From positions 248,001 through 312,000 of the forward strand of contig NZ_JAALCJ010000005.1 in assembly GCF_011078175.1 (NCBI RefSeq): DNA of 64,000 nt. Reading direction: 5' to 3'. This document shows, piece after piece, positions 53,857 to 64,000 of this stretch. Numbering within the stretch: the first letter of the stretch is position 1; every line of letters starts with the position of its first letter. A program made the position numbers and the translations under genes. This stretch comes from Enterobacter cloacae (lineage in GTDB: Bacteria; Pseudomonadota; Gammaproteobacteria; Enterobacterales; Enterobacteriaceae). The notes below the pieces were generated by a model. It was given only the letters and a program-made list of their open reading frames with translations, searched no databases and was not told the origin of the DNA.

Positions 53857-54004
53857 ACCCCCTCCCCCAACCCTCTAAATTCCCCAACAAAAAAATAACT
53901 GTCATACTTTTCTGGCACTGTTGGACATATCGTGGAAATGCTCGCCATAATAAGGACGAGACGGATTTACCACGTCCTGTGATTGAACTGGAGTGTGAGC
54001 TGTA

Positions 54005-56065
54005 ATGGGTCAGGAAAAGTTATATATCGAGAAAGAGCTAAGCTGGTTAGCATTTAACGAACGTGTACTTCAGGAAGCGGCCGATAAAAGCAACCCGCTG
54101 ATTGAGCGCATGCGTTTTTTAGGCATCTATTCCAACAATCTGGATGAGTTCTACAAGGTTCGCTTTGCCGAACTAAAACGCCGAATCATCATCAGCGAAG
54201 AACAGGGCTTAAACTCCCATTCGCGGCATCTGCTTGGAAAAATCCAGTCTCGGGTAATGAAAGCCGATCAGGAATTTGATGGCCTCTATAACGAGCTGCT
54301 GCTGGAAATGGCACGTAACCAAATCTTCCTGATTAACGAACGTCAGCTCTCCGCGAATCAGCAAAACTGGCTGCGCCACTATTTCAAACATTATCTGCGC
54401 CAGCATATCACCCCAATTCTGATCAACCGTGAAACCGATCTGGTGCAGTTCCTGAAGGATGATTACACCTATCTGGCAGTAGAAATCATTCGTGGTGAGA
54501 CCATTAACTACGCGCTGCTGGAAATACCGTCTGATAAAGTCCCGCGCTTTGTTAACCTGCCGCCGGAAACGCCACGCCGACGCAAGCCGATGATCCTTCT
54601 GGATAATATTCTGCGCTACTGTCTGGACGATATCTTCAAAGGCTTCTTCGATTACGACGCGCTCAACGCCTACTCGATGAAGATGACCCGTGACGCCGAG
54701 TACGATCTGGTGCATGAGATGGAGGCCAGCCTGATGGAGCTGATGTCTTCCAGCCTAAAACAACGCCTGACGGCAGAGCCGGTGCGTTTTGTCTATCAGC
54801 GCGATATGCCGGACGCGATGGTGGAGATGCTGCGCGATAAGCTGACCATCTCCCGCTACGACTCCATTATCCCCGGCGGGCGTTACCACAACTTCAAAGA
54901 TTTCATCGGCTTCCCGAACGTTGGCAAAGCCAATCTTGTGAACAAACCGCTGCCGCGCCTGCGCCACATCTGGTTCGATAAGTTCCGCAACGGGTTCGAC
55001 GCCATCCGTGAACGGGATGTGCTGCTTTACTATCCGTATCACACCTTTGAACACGTGCTGGAACTGCTGCGTCAGGCCTCATTCGATCCGAACGTGCTGG
55101 CGATTAAGATCAACATCTATCGTGTGGCGAAAGATTCCCGCATCATCGATGCGATGATCCACGCGGCGCACAACGGCAAGAAAGTGACCGTGGTGGTTGA
55201 GCTCCAGGCTCGCTTCGACGAAGAGGCTAACATTCACTGGGCGCGCCGTCTGACGGAAGCGGGTGTGCACGTCATTTTCTCAGCGCCGGGGCTGAAAATT
55301 CACGCCAAGCTGTTCCTGATATCCCGTAAGGAAGGCGACGACGTGGTGCGCTACGCCCATATCGGTACCGGGAACTTTAACGAGAAAACCGCGCGAATTT
55401 ACACCGACTACTCGTTGCTGACGGCCGATGCGCGCATCACCAACGAGGTGCGTCGGGTGTTCAACTTCATTGAGAACCCGTACCGCCCGGTGAGCTTCGA
55501 TTATCTGCTGGTGTCCCCGCAGAACTCGCGACGCCTGCTGTACGATATGATCGACAAAGAGATTGCCAATGCGCAGAACGGCTTGTCGTCCGGCATTACG
55601 CTGAAGCTCAACAATCTGGTGGACAAAGGGCTGGTGGACCGCCTGTACGCCGCCTCCAGCTCCGGCGTTCCGGTAAATCTGCTCATTCGCGGCATGTGCT
55701 CGCTCATTCCGGAACTGGAAGGCATCAGCGACAACATCCGCGTGATCAGCATTGTGGATCGCTATCTTGAACACGATCGCGTCTATATTTTCGATAACGC
55801 CGGTGATAAACGCGTATACCTCTCGTCCGCCGACTGGATGACGCGGAATATTGATTACCGTATTGAAGTGGCGGCACCGCTGCTGGATCCCCGTCTTAAG
55901 CAGCGTATCCTGGACATTATTGAGATCCTGTTCAGTGATACGGTGAAAGCACGTTATATCGACAAAGAACTCAGTAATCGCTATGTGCCGCGCGGCAATC
56001 GCCGTAAAGTACGCTCACAGCTGGCGATTTACGATTACATCAAATCACTTGAGCAACCCGATTAA
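54005..56065 (+). CDS. ppk: Ppk, polyphosphate kinase 1
   Basis: Ppk makes polyphosphate from ATP reversibly at the inner membrane face. The 686-residue protein has an N-terminal domain ([21 protein letters not shown]), a head domain, and two phospholipase-D-like domains. The autophosphorylated histidine is in [14 protein letters not shown] and the second conserved histidine region in [19 protein letters not shown]. It is followed after 3 nt by ppx, as in E. coli. A CTGTCAT half-site resembling a Pho box lies at 53899-53905, but the second half is poorly spaced. Confidence 0.97.
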   Translation: MGQEKLYIEKELSWLAFNERVLQEAADKSNPLIERMRFLGIYSNNLDEFYKVRFAELKRRIIISEEQGLNSHSRHLLGKIQSRVMKADQEFDGLYNELLLEMARNQIFLINERQLSANQQNWLRHYFKHYLRQHITPILINRETDLVQFLKDDYTYLAVEIIRGETINYALLEIPSDKVPRFVNLPPETPRRRKPMILLDNILRYCLDDIFKGFFDYDALNAYSMKMTRDAEYDLVHEMEASLMELMSSSLKQRLTAEPVRFVYQRDMPDAMVEMLRDKLTISRYDSIIPGGRYHNFKDFIGFPNVGKANLVNKPLPRLRHIWFDKFRNGFDAIRERDVLLYYPYHTFEHVLELLRQASFDPNVLAIKINIYRVAKDSRIIDAMIHAAHNGKKVTVVVELQARFDEEANIHWARRLTEAGVHVIFSAPGLKIHAKLFLISRKEGDDVVRYAHIGTGNFNEKTARIYTDYSLLTADARITNEVRRVFNFIENPYRPVSFDYLLVSPQNSRRLLYDMIDKEIANAQNGLSSGITLKLNNLVDKGLVDRLYAASSSGVPVNLLIRGMCSLIPELEGISDNIRVISIVDRYLEHDRVYIFDNAGDKRVYLSSADWMTRNIDYRIEVAAPLLDPRLKQRILDIIEILFSDTVKARYIDKELSNRYVPRGNRRKVRSQLAIYDYIKSLEQPD

Positions 56066-57607
<1,542 letters not shown>

Positions 57608-57611
57608 CGGC

Positions 57612-59852
57612 TCAGTCGTTCTCATGAGAAGGCTGCTTGTCGAGCAACGTATCAAGCTCAGCCGGCAACCCAATCAGATAGCCCTGCACATAATCGATAC
57701 CTAGCGCGTGCACCGCGCTACGTATCTCCTCTGTTTCCACATATTCTGCCACGACCAGCATTTTCTTCATCCGGGCCAGATGGCAAATGGAAGCCACAAT
57801 CTGATAATCCAGGCTGTTGCTGACAATATTGCGAATAAAGCCGCCGTCGATTTTAAGAATGTCGGCATCCACGCTTTTTAACCGCGCATAGCTGGCGTAG
57901 CCGGTGCCAAAATCATCAATAGCGATCCGTATCCCCATTTTTTGTAATTTCCTGAGAGTAGATGCCGCCAGATCCGCATGACCAAAGGCGCTGCTTTCGG
58001 TCACTTCAAAGATCAGCTGCCACGCCTCAACGGCATATTTGGCTAAAAGGCGGCTTACTTCAAGCGGGAACTGCGCCCGGTAAACGGTAGACGGTGCGAG
58101 GTTGATCGCAAAGCGCTGGCCCGGTAAGCGATGGCGGTGCTGTGCCAGGAAACTCAGCGTACGTTCCAGAACCCATAAATCGACACGCGACGATAAACCA
58201 AACTCCTGTGCTATGGGCAGGAACTGCTCGGGAAAGATCAACGCACCGTTGTCATCGCGCATCCGCAGCAGCACCTCGTGGTAAGAATCGCCTCGCAGCC
58301 CGCGTACAGGCTGAACCAGCAGGGTAAAAGCGTTCTGTTCCAGCGCAGTCTGTAACCGACTCATCATCGCAACTTTATCTTTTAGGCTACGTTGCAAATG
58401 AACAGCTCCGCGCTGCTGAAGATTCTCAGGGTGGTTGGTTGAGAGGGAGAGATCGGCCACGATGCCCAGCTCCCCCAGCACCAGATAAAGATGATTGACG
58501 GGTGAGCGCACATAGCAATAGCTCACGCCAACCTGAGGCTGTACCGGCATCCCATCCCAGATAAAAACGAACTGCTTGATATGCTCGTCCAAAGTCTCAA
58601 TGCGCTGTTGATGCGACGCCGCATCCAGACGCACCGCCATGTCATACCCGGTGAGGTGATAGACCCGCTCATTTGGCTGAAGGGTGCCGTTTATCCATTG
58701 TGCCAGCTGCTGTTTATACTGGATCCGCAGCATCACCCCGTAATTGCGTCCCAGCACCTCCAGCTCGGGTACGCGCAGTAAACAGAGTGCCGACCACGGA
58801 TTCGCGGTCAGCTCGCGAGACAGCGCCCGCAGGTTGGGCATATGCACCACCGGATCGAAAAAAGCCTGACGGCGGGAGCGAATATTGATGGCCCGCTGGC
58901 GTGTCGCCAGCATCGACATATACGTCACAACGAAGGAAAAAACCAGATAGCTGGATGAGGTGATCGCCAGCTGAATGCCATAACCTTCCTGCACCGGAAT
59001 GTAGTGATAAAAGTAGTGAATCGACACCAGCAGAACCGGCGTCCAGATGAGTGACATCAACTTGTAGCCAAAGCGCATCGCACCCCAGAGCATCACGGGC
59101 ATCAGCAGGGACAAGGTGTAGTTGGTACTGAAAATAGAACTGTTTGCATTCATGGGAAGCAGCAGCATAACCAGCAACCCGCCCAGTGCTAAAAACCACA
59201 CCACAAACTCAACGGCAGTCACCTTTTTGTCTACTTGCGCGCGGAGCTGGGACATCAGTCCCCTGATATAGCGTGGATGACGTATCAGGCGGATCAGCAG
59301 GTAGCTTAGCGGCACGCCCGTCAGCCCGCTCACCAGCAGCCCCTGATAGTTAATCAGGGTCCGTATATTAAGGGGATTCAAGCCAGCGAGGCTCTGGCGG
59401 CTCTCATAAACGCCGAGATAAACCGCAAACTGAAACAGCACCAGAAAAAGCGTTGCCGGGCAAAACACCTGCCAGAAAATACGCTGCCCCATCAGGCGTC
59501 CATCACCGTAAGACGTCATATTGCGTCGGGGCGCAAACACGCGATATCCGCCCCAGCTAAGCACCAGCGGGACGATAAAATGCAGAATGCTGACAAGGGA
59601 TTCAAACAGCCCTACGGACGGGTAATAACGTAAAAACAGCGACACCACCACCCCGGGCAAGGCTTCCAGGCCAAAGAATAACATCAGCGTTAGCAAAAAG
59701 GAGAGCGGGAGATAATAGATCGCAACGATACCGTCACCCAGTTGCGTTAAGGTATTAGCCGCACTTAGCACCGGGAGTAACACGACGGGTAAAATAAGAG
59801 GAAGTGCCCACCAGCGGTCTTTATTTTGCTTCAGGAAGTGGTGAATATTCAT
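57612..59852 (-). CDS. pdeF: PdeF (YfgF), cyclic di-GMP phosphodiesterase
   Basis: This 746-residue inner-membrane protein has an N-terminal MASE1-type sensor with about eight membrane segments (residues 15-320), a degenerate GGDEF domain and a C-terminal EAL domain. The EAL signature appears as EVLLRM, followed by FAINLAPSTV, the metal-binding AIDDFGTGYASYARLK and LKIDGGFIRNI. These residues are kept, so it should be active, as E. coli YfgF is under anaerobic conditions. I use the ATG at 59852 (aligns with the E. coli start). A longer reading adds 40 residues through the promoter. A FNR-like box lies upstream. Confidence 0.93.
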   Translation of the reverse strand: MNIHHFLKQNKDRWWALPLILPVVLLPVLSAANTLTQLGDGIVAIYYLPLSFLLTLMLFFGLEALPGVVVSLFLRYYPSVGLFESLVSILHFIVPLVLSWGGYRVFAPRRNMTSYGDGRLMGQRIFWQVFCPATLFLVLFQFAVYLGVYESRQSLAGLNPLNIRTLINYQGLLVSGLTGVPLSYLLIRLIRHPRYIRGLMSQLRAQVDKKVTAVEFVVWFLALGGLLVMLLLPMNANSSIFSTNYTLSLLMPVMLWGAMRFGYKLMSLIWTPVLLVSIHYFYHYIPVQEGYGIQLAITSSSYLVFSFVVTYMSMLATRQRAINIRSRRQAFFDPVVHMPNLRALSRELTANPWSALCLLRVPELEVLGRNYGVMLRIQYKQQLAQWINGTLQPNERVYHLTGYDMAVRLDAASHQQRIETLDEHIKQFVFIWDGMPVQPQVGVSYCYVRSPVNHLYLVLGELGIVADLSLSTNHPENLQQRGAVHLQRSLKDKVAMMSRLQTALEQNAFTLLVQPVRGLRGDSYHEVLLRMRDDNGALIFPEQFLPIAQEFGLSSRVDLWVLERTLSFLAQHRHRLPGQRFAINLAPSTVYRAQFPLEVSRLLAKYAVEAWQLIFEVTESSAFGHADLAASTLRKLQKMGIRIAIDDFGTGYASYARLKSVDADILKIDGGFIRNIVSNSLDYQIVASICHLARMKKMLVVAEYVETEEIRSAVHALGIDYVQGYLIGLPAELDTLLDKQPSHEND

Positions 59853-60202
59853 AGATGCTCGTTTATAACCCTTGCACTCCAGAGGGTAATTGAAGACAGG
59901 CATCCAACCTGACGTACACGTTGCCCGGAAAATTCCTGGCAAGCACAGTGGAGGAGGGATTTTAAATATCAACGGCGGGATTCCGTTGACCTAAATCAAA
60001 TTAAATTATCTGAATACACCTTTCTTACGCTTTTTTTGAATATTTTTCCTGTAATTATCAACGCGATAAATAAAATCGTTGTTTTTAATAACATAAATTA
60101 ATGTAAGCATTGACGCTATTTTACATTTGACCGAATTGACCCTGGCTTACGGCTGTGCCTTAATAACCGCATCGCCCAAAAGGGCTTACTCAGGAAAAGA
60201 AA
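59853..60202. other. AT-rich divergent promoter region of pdeF and yfgG
   Basis: These 350 nt contain no gene I can support. The left part should carry the pdeF promoter, including a FNR-like box (59986-59999). The part from about 60000 to 60120 is strongly AT-rich and should carry the yfgG promoter. There is no clear terminator or repeat. Confidence 0.6.
59986..59999. promoter_or_regulatory. Candidate FNR box upstream of pdeF
   Basis: TTGAC-CTAA-ATCAA matches the FNR consensus TTGAT-N4-ATCAA at nine of ten positions. It lies about 135 nt before the pdeF ATG. E. coli YfgF is known as an anaerobic phosphodiesterase, which fits FNR control. Confidence 0.6.
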
Positions 60203-60391
60203 GTGAGTCAGGCTACGCGTATGCGAAAACGACATCGATTTAACACCCGGATGACCCGCATCATACTGCTCATCAGTTTTCTGTTTTTCTTTGGCCGCTT
60301 TGTTTATTCCTCTATTGGCGCCTGGTATCACCATCAGGACAAAATTCAGTCGCAGCAATCAGGTCTTGTAGTGGATTCGCCCGAGCGCTAA
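60203..60391 (+). CDS. yfgG: YfgG, small membrane protein
   Basis: This 62-residue protein has a basic N-terminus (MRKRHRFNTRMTR) and one membrane helix (IILLISFLFFFGRFVYSSIG), then a short hydrophilic tail. It matches E. coli YfgG. It starts at GTG with AGGAAAAG upstream. Homologues have been linked to nickel and cobalt tolerance in E. coli, but the mechanism is unknown. The last 4 nt overlap the convergent LysR gene. Confidence 0.9.
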   Translation: MSQATRMRKRHRFNTRMTRIILLISFLFFFGRFVYSSIGAWYHHQDKIQSQQSGLVVDSPER

Positions 60392-61278
60392 CGCCCCTGT
60401 TCATGCTGTAACAGCCGAATAATCGCTGCCATCCCTTTGCTGAGGATCTTATCCTGACGCATCACTATCGCCAGCTGTCGGCGCAGCACGGGCGTTAACG
60501 ATCGAACGCGTAATCCCTCCCGGTCGTCGGCATGCTCCACCGCCATTCGCGGCACGATACTGTAGCCCAGCCCTGCACGCACCATGCGTTTGATGGCCTC
60601 GATACTGCCAAGCTGCATAATCGGTGAGACGGCTAACCCGCGGGCTTCAAACCAGCCGTCAATCAACGTTCGCGTACCGCTGCCTGACTCAAACGCAATG
60701 AGCGGCTGAGCGTATAAAGAGTCTGGCGTATACTGTTCCACTTCTTCCGGCTGTACCTGCGCGCCTATCCAGACAAACTCTTCCTCTATCGCGGGCATTA
60801 CCGCCAGCGCACGGCTGCTCGTCGGCAGCGTGACCAGTCCCATATCCAGCCGATTCTCTTCAATCGCCCTGACGATATCCGGCGTATTTCCCGTCGTCCC
60901 CCCGACCCGTAACAGGGGGTACTCCTCACGAAGCTGCCGCAACAGTGGTGGAAGGAGATGAATACAGGCCGTCGCGCCCGTGCCCAGCGTAATGGTACCG
61001 CTCACTTCCTGATTGAACGCACTTACCGAACGAATTGTCTCCTCAACCGCCAGTTCAAGACGTTCACCGTGCACCCGTAGCGCCTCACCGGCAGCAGTGG
61101 CTTTGATCCCACGCCCCGTACGTTCAATCAGCCGCGTCTGAAGAAACTGCTCCAGCTGGCGTATTTGCAGACTGACTGCGGGCTGGGAAATCCCCAGCAT
61201 ATCTGCTGCCGCAGAAAAGCTGCCGCGTTGAACGACCAGGCGAAAAGTGGCGAGATGTCCCAGATTGAGCGTCGTCAT
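60388..61278 (-). CDS. LysR-family transcriptional regulator
   Basis: This 296-residue LysR regulator has an N-terminal winged HTH (LATFRLVVQRGSFSAAADMLGISQPAVSLQIRQLEQFL, residues 9-46) and a C-terminal effector-binding domain (VSGTITLGTGATACIHLLPPLLRQLREEYPLLRV, then DMGLVTLP). It is divergent from an MFS transporter gene 97 nt away, the usual arrangement for a LysR regulator and its target. The inducer is unknown. In K-12 yfgH would follow yfgG here, so the gene is part of a variable region. Confidence 0.9.
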   Translation of the reverse strand: MTTLNLGHLATFRLVVQRGSFSAAADMLGISQPAVSLQIRQLEQFLQTRLIERTGRGIKATAAGEALRVHGERLELAVEETIRSVSAFNQEVSGTITLGTGATACIHLLPPLLRQLREEYPLLRVGGTTGNTPDIVRAIEENRLDMGLVTLPTSSRALAVMPAIEEEFVWIGAQVQPEEVEQYTPDSLYAQPLIAFESGSGTRTLIDGWFEARGLAVSPIMQLGSIEAIKRMVRAGLGYSIVPRMAVEHADDREGLRVRSLTPVLRRQLAIVMRQDKILSKGMAAIIRLLQHEQGR

Positions 61279-61375
61279 GCGAAGTTTCTCTTATACGGTT
61301 AATAAGGATACGGCTCTGCCAGCACGATACCCCGCCCTGTATGCTCGGGACAACTGCCTGACGGAATGAAAAATT

Positions 61376-62605
61376 ATGGAAACACCTGCCCTCCCACGTC
61401 GTCTTGCGATCAACGCGGGATGTAATCAACTCATTAACTGGGGGATCTCCTTTTACATGCCGGGAACCTTTGCTCATGCCATCGCGGCAGACAGAGGCTG
61501 GTCGCCCCCGCAAATTTATCTCGGTCTGACGCTGGCCATGCTGGTCATGGCTATTGTCTCGCCGTTTGTCGCTCCTCTGCTGACACGTTTTGGCGGACAG
61601 AAGGTGGTAATAAGCGGGACGTTGCTGATCGCCTTAAGCTGTCTGGCGATGGCCGCTATGCCCAGCCTTTCAGGCTGGTATGGCGCCTGGTTGCTGACTG
61701 GCGTCGGGATGCGCCTGTCACTGTATGATGCGCTTTTTGCCGCTCTGGTAAACCTGTACGGACAACAGGCACGCAGGACAATCTCTCATATCACCCTGGC
61801 GGGTGGACTGGCGTCCGCCGCCTTTTGGCCATTGGGAGACGCACTATTAAACGTAATGGGCTGGCAGGACGCGCTGAGGATCTACGCCCTGTTCGGCCTG
61901 CTCAGTGCCCTGCTTCTTCGATCGTTCCCGCGCCAGCGCTTTACTGTCAAGCCAAAAGCATATGCACCGGTCTCCCCTCATGACAGGCGTAACGGCTGGC
62001 TTTATGCAACCTTCATTGCGCTTATCACCTTCGTCTCTAACGGCACCTCTACCCACCTTCCCGAATTTATCGCCAGCTTCGGCTTGCCGGTCGCCGTCGG
62101 CATGCTGTGGGGGATGGGGCAGACCGGCGCGCGCCTTATGGAGGTGCTGGCGGGGACGCGCCTCACTGCGCTCAACCTGACGCTTTTCACTGCGCTCGCC
62201 ATGCCGCTTTGTTTTCTCATCGGACTGAGCAGCGACATGCAGGCCTGGTGCGCCGCCGGATTTGTGTTCGGCTATGGCGCAATTAACGGGCTTGTGACCA
62301 TCGTCAAAGCGACGCTACCCCTGGAGCTGTTTAGTGCAGAGCGCTATGCCAGCCACACCGGGCTGCTGCTTATTCCCGGCCAACTGATGGCAGCCGCCTC
62401 TCCGTTTGCCTATGCGTGGCTGAATAAGTCACTGGGTATAACAGGCGGAATGTGGGTTTCCGCAGGACTGACGCTGGTCATTTTGGGATTAGCAGTGGTG
62501 CTCGTGCGCCGCCCCGCCAGACAAACTGTATCGCACTGTATCCCAGCTGCTACGCTGACAAACCGGTACAAATCGCCCGCAAAAGCAAACATCCCTGATA
62601 CATAA
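61376..62605 (+). CDS. MFS transporter
   Basis: This 409-residue inner-membrane protein has about 12 membrane segments. MFS features include LLTRFGGQKVVISGTLLIA (the loop 2-3 motif in a weakened form), WGMGQTGARLMEVL and FGYGAINGLVTIVKATLPLELF. It resembles YbfB/OxlT-like or NreB-unrelated 'MFS transporter' groups, and I cannot give a substrate. It is divergent from the LysR gene and followed by an exported DUF6130-type protein after 51 nt. Confidence 0.88.
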   Translation: METPALPRRLAINAGCNQLINWGISFYMPGTFAHAIAADRGWSPPQIYLGLTLAMLVMAIVSPFVAPLLTRFGGQKVVISGTLLIALSCLAMAAMPSLSGWYGAWLLTGVGMRLSLYDALFAALVNLYGQQARRTISHITLAGGLASAAFWPLGDALLNVMGWQDALRIYALFGLLSALLLRSFPRQRFTVKPKAYAPVSPHDRRNGWLYATFIALITFVSNGTSTHLPEFIASFGLPVAVGMLWGMGQTGARLMEVLAGTRLTALNLTLFTALAMPLCFLIGLSSDMQAWCAAGFVFGYGAINGLVTIVKATLPLELFSAERYASHTGLLLIPGQLMAAASPFAYAWLNKSLGITGGMWVSAGLTLVILGLAVVLVRRPARQTVSHCIPAATLTNRYKSPAKANIPDT

Positions 62606-62656
62606 AAATGGTCTCCTGTGTCCCTCGCCATTATGAACTGATGAGGAAAGACACAG

Positions 62657-63124
62657 ATGATTCGTCGATATTTCCTGTTTCCTGTATTTGCGCTGACGTC
62701 ATTTGCTGGCGCACTGGCCGCACCGTTGGATGGCCTGAGCGCCGCTGATGTTAATGGCCCGGCCGCCGTAGCGCCGCTGGAAAAGCCCCAGCCGCCGGCA
62801 AAACTGTTCGTCGATCCGCCGCTGGCGGGACCGCCAGGTAAAGGGGCGGTCTTTATTCAGTACCGGGTCGAAAACCTGCGCATTGAACCTGTATTTGGGC
62901 CCGACGCGCTGAAAGTCACTCCACGTATCGGCCATATTCACGTTGTGGTGGATGACGCCCCCTGGCACTGGGCTGACACCAGCGGCGAGCCGGTGATTCT
63001 GGTCGGGCTGCCCGCCGGAAAGCACAAGGTGACGGTCATCCTTGCCGACCCTACCCATAAACCCATCGACCACAAAACCGTGGAATTTACCGTGCCGCCG
63101 CATGCTGCGGTGCATCACTTTTAA
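62657..63124 (+). CDS. Exported DUF6130-type protein
   Basis: This 155-residue protein has a signal peptide (YFLFPVFALTSFAGALAAP) and a proline-rich stretch. A small beta-sandwich-like domain follows with IGHIHVVVDDAPWHWADTSGEPVILVGLPAGKHKVTVILADPTHKPID, the pattern of the DUF6130 family. Several histidines (GHIHV, WHW, HAAVHHF at the end) hint at metal binding, which is inference. GAGGAAAG lies upstream. The hydrolase gene follows 10 nt later, so they are one operon. Confidence 0.8.
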   Translation: MIRRYFLFPVFALTSFAGALAAPLDGLSAADVNGPAAVAPLEKPQPPAKLFVDPPLAGPPGKGAVFIQYRVENLRIEPVFGPDALKVTPRIGHIHVVVDDAPWHWADTSGEPVILVGLPAGKHKVTVILADPTHKPIDHKTVEFTVPPHAAVHHF

Positions 63125-63134
63125 GGAGTTGAAG

Positions 63135-63881
63135 ATGAACGTTTTATCTTTCGCTGCGGCGGGTCTGCTGGCGCTGTCGGCCGGTGCGTTTGCCAAAGAG
63201 ACCACCAGCGTGGTGCTGGTGCACGGCGCGTTTGCTGACGGCAGCAGCTGGAATAAGGTGATTACCCGGCTGCAAAAACATCATACCGGGGTCATTGCGG
63301 TACAACTGCCGCTCACGTCTCTGAAAGATGATGTCGCCGCCACGCAGCGCGCTATCGCCCGGGCTCATGGCGACGTTGTGCTGGTCGGGCACTCCTGGGG
63401 CGGGACGGTAATCAGCGAAGCGGGCAATAATCCGCGGGTGAAATCTCTGGTTTATGTCGCCGCTTTTGCACCGGATTCCGGCCAGTCAACGGCAGAACTG
63501 GCAGACAGCTTCCCGGCTCCGCCAGGGAGCGCCAGCCTCGCTAAAACGGCAGAGGGGTATCTATATCTGCCGTCAAAAGCGGTCAGCGAAAATTTTGCAC
63601 CTGACGTGAAGGACGCTGAGCGCAATGTGATTGCCTCGACGCAGGGGCCCATTAAGGCTGATGCGTTTGGCGAGAAAGTCGCGCATGCCGCCTGGCATGA
63701 CAAACCGAGCTGGTATGTGGTCAGCAAAAATGACCGGATGATCAATCCTGAACTTGAGCGCGCAATGGCGAAAAAAATCAACGCCAACATCACGGAGGTA
63801 GCGGCAAGCCATGTATCGATGGTAAGCCAGCCGGACGTCATTACCCGTACGATTGAACAGGCGTTATCGGGTCAACAGTGA
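63135..63881 (+). CDS. Exported alpha/beta hydrolase
   Basis: This 248-residue protein has a signal peptide (residues 1-20, ending GAFA). It is an alpha/beta-hydrolase esterase of the salicylate-esterase/EstC-like kind. The oxyanion loop is VLVHGAFADGSSW, the nucleophile Ser87 is in LVGHSWGG, the acid region is VSKNDRMINPELE, and the histidine is in AASHVSMVSQPD. ATG at 63135 follows AAGGAG. A reading from 63042 overlapping the previous gene is not credible. The substrate is unknown, and periplasmic location suggests action on small external esters. Confidence 0.87.
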   Translation: MNVLSFAAAGLLALSAGAFAKETTSVVLVHGAFADGSSWNKVITRLQKHHTGVIAVQLPLTSLKDDVAATQRAIARAHGDVVLVGHSWGGTVISEAGNNPRVKSLVYVAAFAPDSGQSTAELADSFPAPPGSASLAKTAEGYLYLPSKAVSENFAPDVKDAERNVIASTQGPIKADAFGEKVAHAAWHDKPSWYVVSKNDRMINPELERAMAKKINANITEVAASHVSMVSQPDVITRTIEQALSGQQ

Positions 63882-63882
63882 T

Positions 63883-63938
63883 AAAAAACCCGCATGATGA
63901 ACGGTCCGACTTCGGGCCACGCCATCCTGCGGGCTTTA
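63883..63938 (+). terminator. Possible terminator after the hydrolase gene
   Basis: CCCGCA (63889-63894) pairs with TGCGGG (63928-63933) around an inner GATG/CATC pairing, preceded by six A and followed by CTTTAT. The stem is long and interrupted and the T-run short. The remaining bases to 64000 hold no gene that I can recognise. Confidence 0.45.
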
Positions 63939-64000
63939 TGCACATCTGGCTCTTGCAACGGGGTTATGTGCGGTTTTGTCACAAACGCGCCTTCCCCCTC

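Noticed and set aside
53899-53918. Pho box upstream of ppk
   Set aside because: One good CTGTCAT is present but the second repeat (CTGGCAC) is 13 nt on, where 11 is required, so I do not call a PhoB site.

Overview
The window is a chromosomal segment from an Enterobacteriaceae genome, most likely Enterobacter or a close relative. Nearly every protein reads as a close homologue of an Escherichia coli K-12 protein, and the order follows the K-12 yfeX-to-yfgG segment. That order is yfeX-yfeY-yfeZ-ypeA-amiA-hemF, maeB-talA-tktB, ypfG-nudK-aegA-narQ-acrD-ypfM-yffB-dapE-ypfN-ypfH-tmcA-ypfJ-purC-bamC-dapA-gcvR-bcp, perM-bepA-yfgD, hda-uraA-upp, then purM-purN-ppk-ppx-pdeF-yfgG. The coding sequence is GC-rich. 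I see no rRNA, tRNA, CRISPR array, phage or intact insertion sequence.

Layout. 1-10 kb: haem and peptidoglycan enzymes (yfeX, amiA, hemF), then malic enzyme and the stationary-phase pentose-phosphate pair talA-tktB. 10.3-20.5 kb: an ygjH-ebgR-ebgA-ebgC-ygjI-ygjJ-ygjK block. In K-12 this block lies elsewhere, between patA and fadH. Here it sits between tktB and ypfG, with a REP pair at each end sharing a 31-bp direct repeat (29/31 identical). 20.5-42.6 kb: the conserved backbone, without the K-12 eut operon (hemF meets maeB directly) and without hyf (bcp meets perM directly). 42.6-47.3 kb: an accessory locus made of a transposase-like HTH protein that has lost its catalytic acids, divergent from an operon of an orphan PTS EIIC, a glycosylasparaginase and an M17 aminopeptidase. 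47.4-50.2 kb: hda (with a CTG start), uraA and upp. 50.4-52 kb: an added 6-phospho-beta-glucosidase gene with two perfect LacI-family palindromes upstream. 52-60.4 kb: purMN, ppk-ppx, pdeF, yfgG. 60.4-63.9 kb: a LysR regulator divergent from an MFS transporter, a DUF6130-type exported protein and an exported alpha/beta hydrolase. In K-12, yfgH and yfgI would follow yfgG.

The best candidate for an undescribed system is 42,635-47,304. I infer import, by an EIIC of the chitobiose/cellobiose class, of a glycosylated asparagine or a small glycopeptide. The glycosylasparaginase would then cut the sugar-Asn bond in the cytoplasm and the aminopeptidase would trim the peptide. A CRP-like site lies in the divergent promoter region and an IS481-type transposase-derived DNA-binding protein is the likely regulator. 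The enzyme families are well supported by motifs. The substrate and the link between the genes are inference.

Two families of palindromic repeats mark gene ends: classical REP/BIME pairs and a CCCTCTCCC/GGGAGAGGG family. Most copies lie between convergent genes.
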